Source: Gammaproteobacteria bacterium (GTDB taxonomy: Bacteria > Pseudomonadota > Gammaproteobacteria > GCA-001735895). Taken from it: 9,011 bases of DNA. The stretch lies in NCBI GenBank assembly GCA_003231795.1, contig QIJI01000118.1:1-9011 (forward strand), in the 5' to 3' direction. The notes beneath the pieces were generated by a model that did no database searches, had not been told where the DNA came from, and worked only from the letters and a program-made list of their open reading frames with translations. The position numbers were made by a program, and so were the translations under genes. Of this stretch, positions 7,125 through 9,011 are shown piece by piece; the stretch's first letter is position 1, and each line of letters begins with the position of its first letter.

Positions 7125-7224
7125 CACTCCAGATGGAACTTATAAAACCAAGACGTAAAAATACCACTCCAGACGCCTTATTTACAGTACTACGGCCCAA
7201 TTAGGTGGTATTTTTAGTGGTATT
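7125..7224. promoter_or_regulatory. Divergent control region with repeated GTGGTATT and TCTGGAGTG elements
   Basis: The 241-base gap between aorA and moeA is AT-rich and holds repeats. GTGGTATTTTT occurs at 7205-7215 on the plus strand and as its exact complement at 7157-7167, forming an inverted pair centred near 7186. A further GTGGTATT follows at 7217-7224, 12 bases after the first. TCTGGAGTG on the minus strand occurs twice, at 7165-7173 and 7125-7133, 40 bases apart. No good sigma-70 pair was seen for either direction (TATAAG at minus strand 7144-7139 and TATTCT at 7221-7226 are weak -10 candidates without a -35). These are probably binding sites for a regulator of both operons; the regulator is not encoded in the window. 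Confidence 0.5.
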
Positions 7225-7313
7225 CTACAACAAGTTAAAAATTAGAGCAGCCTCTACCAATTTAATCAGGTCTATGCCTCAATAGCGGCTCTGAAACAGT
7301 CGCCCGAATCGTG

Positions 7314-8582
7314 ATGAATAGCAAAATTTCCTCAGCCCCGAGTTGTGCCGATCCAATGGATCCGGATGCGATCAGTATGTCCGCTGCACTGGCTAAAATC
7401 AGTGCTCGCGTGCGCTCGGTACAGGCCTGCGAACGGCTGCCGATCCGTGAATGCCTCGGTCGGGTAAATAATGAGACCGTGTTGTCCCCGCTCAGTATCC
7501 CGCCCAGCGCCAACTCGGCCATGGATGGATATGCAATTGCTGTCGACAGCCTTGCCACTGCGCAAGTGACCGAATTTGAAGAGACCGGCAGCGCATTTGC
7601 CGGGGTGCCGTTCACAGGCTGCTGCGCGCCTGGACAATGTGTTCGTATCATGACAGGCGCATTGATTCCCGATGGCACCGATGCGGTCATTATGCAAGAG
7701 CAGACGGAAATTACGGCTTCGGGAAAAATACGCATCGATAGTAATCACCGGGTCGGAGAAAATATTCGTCAGGCCGGGGAAGATATTCAACAGGGCGACA
7801 ATGTCATCGATGCGGGTGTTCGCATCAACCCGGCCGATATCGGCGTACTCGCATCGCTCGGAATTGGCCGGTTGCAGGTCAAACGCAAACCAACAGTCGC
7901 TTTTTTCTCTACCGGAGACGAACTGGTTTCCATCGGCGAGGCGCTTGAAGCGGGCAAAATCTACGACAGCAATCGCTATAGCCTGTATAGCCTGTTGTCA
8001 CGCATGCCGGTAGACATTATCGATCTTGGCGTAGTACCCGATGAGCCCGACAGCATGCGTGATTTGCTGGAAAAAGTTACGATTCAGGCCGATTTGATCA
8101 TTAGCACCGGGGGCGTTTCAGTCGGAGAAGCCGATTTTATCGAAAGGGTTCTCGAACAGATCGGTGAAATTGATTTCAACAAGGTCGCAATCAAACCGGG
8201 GCGACCATTGACCATGGCACAAATCAACGACACCATTTTCATGGGATTGCCGGGTAACCCGGTTGCGGTGATGGTCACCTTCAGTCAATTCGTGATACCG
8301 GCTATTCAAATTTTATCGGGCGCAGAGTTGAAGCGACCGGTGCTGTTTCGGGCAAAGGCGAACGATAAGATGCGTAAAAGACCCGGACGCGATGAATTTC
8401 AACGCGGCATTGCAAGTCAGGATGAAAACGGCGACTGGCAGGTCCGCAAGACCGGCAAACAAGGCTCGGGCATCCTGACTTCGATGAGTCGCGCCAATTG
8501 TTTTATCGTGCTCGATACTGAAAACGCCGGGGTCGAACCGGGTGATGAAGTCAACATTCAACTATTCGACTGGTCCTGGTAA
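7314..8582 (+). CDS. moeA: Molybdopterin molybdenumtransferase-type metal insertase MoeA
   Basis: A 422-residue MoeA, close to E. coli MoeA (411). Landmarks in order: NSAMDGYA at 67-74, MTGALIPDGTDAV at 113-125, STGDEL at 199-204 with D202, TGGVSVGEADF at 265-275, KPGRPL at 294-299 and GLPGNPVA at 311-318, followed by the C-terminal beta domain. The family hydrolyses adenylated pterin and inserts the oxyanion metal into the dithiolene, in the cytoplasm. I chose ATG 7314; an in-frame GTG precedes it directly at 7311 and neither has a clear ribosome site. It is divergent from the AOR operon, so it may serve the tungsten enzyme, though the sequence does not show metal choice. The second moaD follows after 7 bases. 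The first ~20 residues are an unconserved extension. Confidence 0.93.
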   Translation: MNSKISSAPSCADPMDPDAISMSAALAKISARVRSVQACERLPIRECLGRVNNETVLSPLSIPPSANSAMDGYAIAVDSLATAQVTEFEETGSAFAGVPFTGCCAPGQCVRIMTGALIPDGTDAVIMQEQTEITASGKIRIDSNHRVGENIRQAGEDIQQGDNVIDAGVRINPADIGVLASLGIGRLQVKRKPTVAFFSTGDELVSIGEALEAGKIYDSNRYSLYSLLSRMPVDIIDLGVVPDEPDSMRDLLEKVTIQADLIISTGGVSVGEADFIERVLEQIGEIDFNKVAIKPGRPLTMAQINDTIFMGLPGNPVAVMVTFSQFVIPAIQILSGAELKRPVLFRAKANDKMRKRPGRDEFQRGIASQDENGDWQVRKTGKQGSGILTSMSRANCFIVLDTENAGVEPGDEVNIQLFDWSW

Positions 8583-8589
8583 GGCCCGA

Positions 8590-8847
8590 ATGACCGTTAA
8601 TATTCGATACTTTGCGCGACTGGCCGAAACCCTGGGCCTGAAACAAGAGGCGCTCGAACTACCAGCCGACTGTAAAACAGTCTCCGACCTGGTCAGCTTG
8701 CTACAATCCCGTGGTGAACCTTTCGACAGTGCATTTGACGGTGAAACCCGGGTGCTGGTCGCAATCAACCAGCAAATGAGCGAAGCCAACACCAAAATCA
8801 ACCCCGGCGACGAAATCGCCTTCTTCCCGCCGGTCACCGGCGGCTAG
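8590..8847 (+). CDS. moaD: Molybdopterin synthase small subunit MoaD
   Basis: An 85-residue MoaD: TVNIRYFARLAETLG at the start, a VLVAIN strand at 55-60 and GDEIAFFPPVTGG at the end, with the Gly-Gly tail that carries the thiocarboxylate. Partnered with MoaE it converts cyclic pyranopterin monophosphate to molybdopterin. I chose ATG 8590 (AAGG five bases upstream, seven bases after the moeA stop); the frame is open further upstream to GTG/ATG codons inside moeA, but those residues do not look like MoaD. No moaE follows within the remaining 164 bases, unlike the common moaD-moaE order. It is more like typical gammaproteobacterial MoaD than the AOR-linked copy at 3160-3411. Confidence 0.92.
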   Translation: MTVNIRYFARLAETLGLKQEALELPADCKTVSDLVSLLQSRGEPFDSAFDGETRVLVAINQQMSEANTKINPGDEIAFFPPVTGG

Positions 8848-8950
8848 GACCACCATTCTTCGGCTAAACTACCTGCCCTGTCTCCCAGTGCCATTCGGGT
8901 AACTGCCGTTTGTGAACAGGCCCTAATTCAAGAGCCTTTCCGGAATCAGA

Positions 8951-8981
8951 CAAAAAGTACCTGAAGCACCCGATTCAGGTA
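8951..8981 (-). terminator. Possible leftward rho-independent terminator at the right edge
   Basis: TACCTGAA at 8958-8965 is the exact complement of TTCAGGTA at 8974-8981, an 8-bp stem with an 8-base loop. In leftward RNA it is followed by CTTTTTG. It would serve a leftward transcript entering from beyond base 9011. The stem is only moderately GC-rich and the perfect symmetry would also suit an operator. The rest of 8848-9011 has no open frame that I can support. Confidence 0.4.
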
Positions 8982-9011
8982 TGCGCCACAATTGTCGATA
9001 CCCCTCAAGAG

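Noticed and set aside
7262..7790. Minus-strand frames of 157 and 152 residues opposite moeA
   Set aside because: Antisense to conserved MoeA motifs; no domain features.
8542..8589. Upstream start for the second moaD inside moeA
   Set aside because: The added residues do not resemble MoaD, whereas ATG 8590 has an AAGG site at proper spacing and begins with a typical MoaD strand.
8827..8843. 7-bp perfect stem at the end of moaD as a terminator
   Set aside because: It falls within codons for the conserved PPVTGG tail and no T-run follows.

Overview
The window looks like a chromosomal segment of a Gram-negative proteobacterium, probably a gammaproteobacterium. The basis is codon usage, compact operons with short overlaps, a proteobacterial-type class III cyclase and REP-like GC-rich palindromes; no rRNA or other strong taxonomic marker is present. 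No mobile element, CRISPR array, tRNA or rRNA was recognised.

Layout from left to right. Bases 1-258 hold the 3' end of a rightward leuA (2-isopropylmalate synthase). Bases 259-467 are a convergent intergenic region dominated by a perfect 30-bp inverted repeat. From about 7072 down to 468 a leftward gene cluster runs, in order of transcription: a 16-cysteine ferredoxin-like subunit (aorA), a tungsten-type aldehyde:ferredoxin oxidoreductase (aorB), a hairpin with a T-rich tail, an FAD/NAD(P)H oxidoreductase (aorC), a MoaD-like sulfur carrier, an unrecognised 104-residue protein ending in Gly-Gly-Gly, a MoeB/ThiF-type adenylyltransferase, and a DUF427-class III adenylate cyclase fusion. Bases 7073-7313 are a divergent control region with repeated GTGGTATT elements. 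To the right, rightward moeA and a second moaD follow. The last 164 bases hold no convincing gene, but contain a hairpin that looks like a leftward terminator.

The genes form one theme. The aorA-aorB-aorC set matches in order, size and cofactor motifs the AorABC aldehyde oxidoreductase described from Aromatoleum, which links aldehyde oxidation (or acid reduction) to NAD+ or ferredoxin through a chain of [4Fe-4S] clusters and an FAD subunit. MoaD-like protein, MoeB, MoeA and the second MoaD belong to pyranopterin cofactor assembly: sulfur transfer to the pterin and metal insertion. Their placement around an AOR suggests a dedicated supply of tungstopterin. The least expected parts are the adenylate cyclase at the end of the operon and the unknown 104-residue protein between the sulfur carrier and its presumed activating enzyme.
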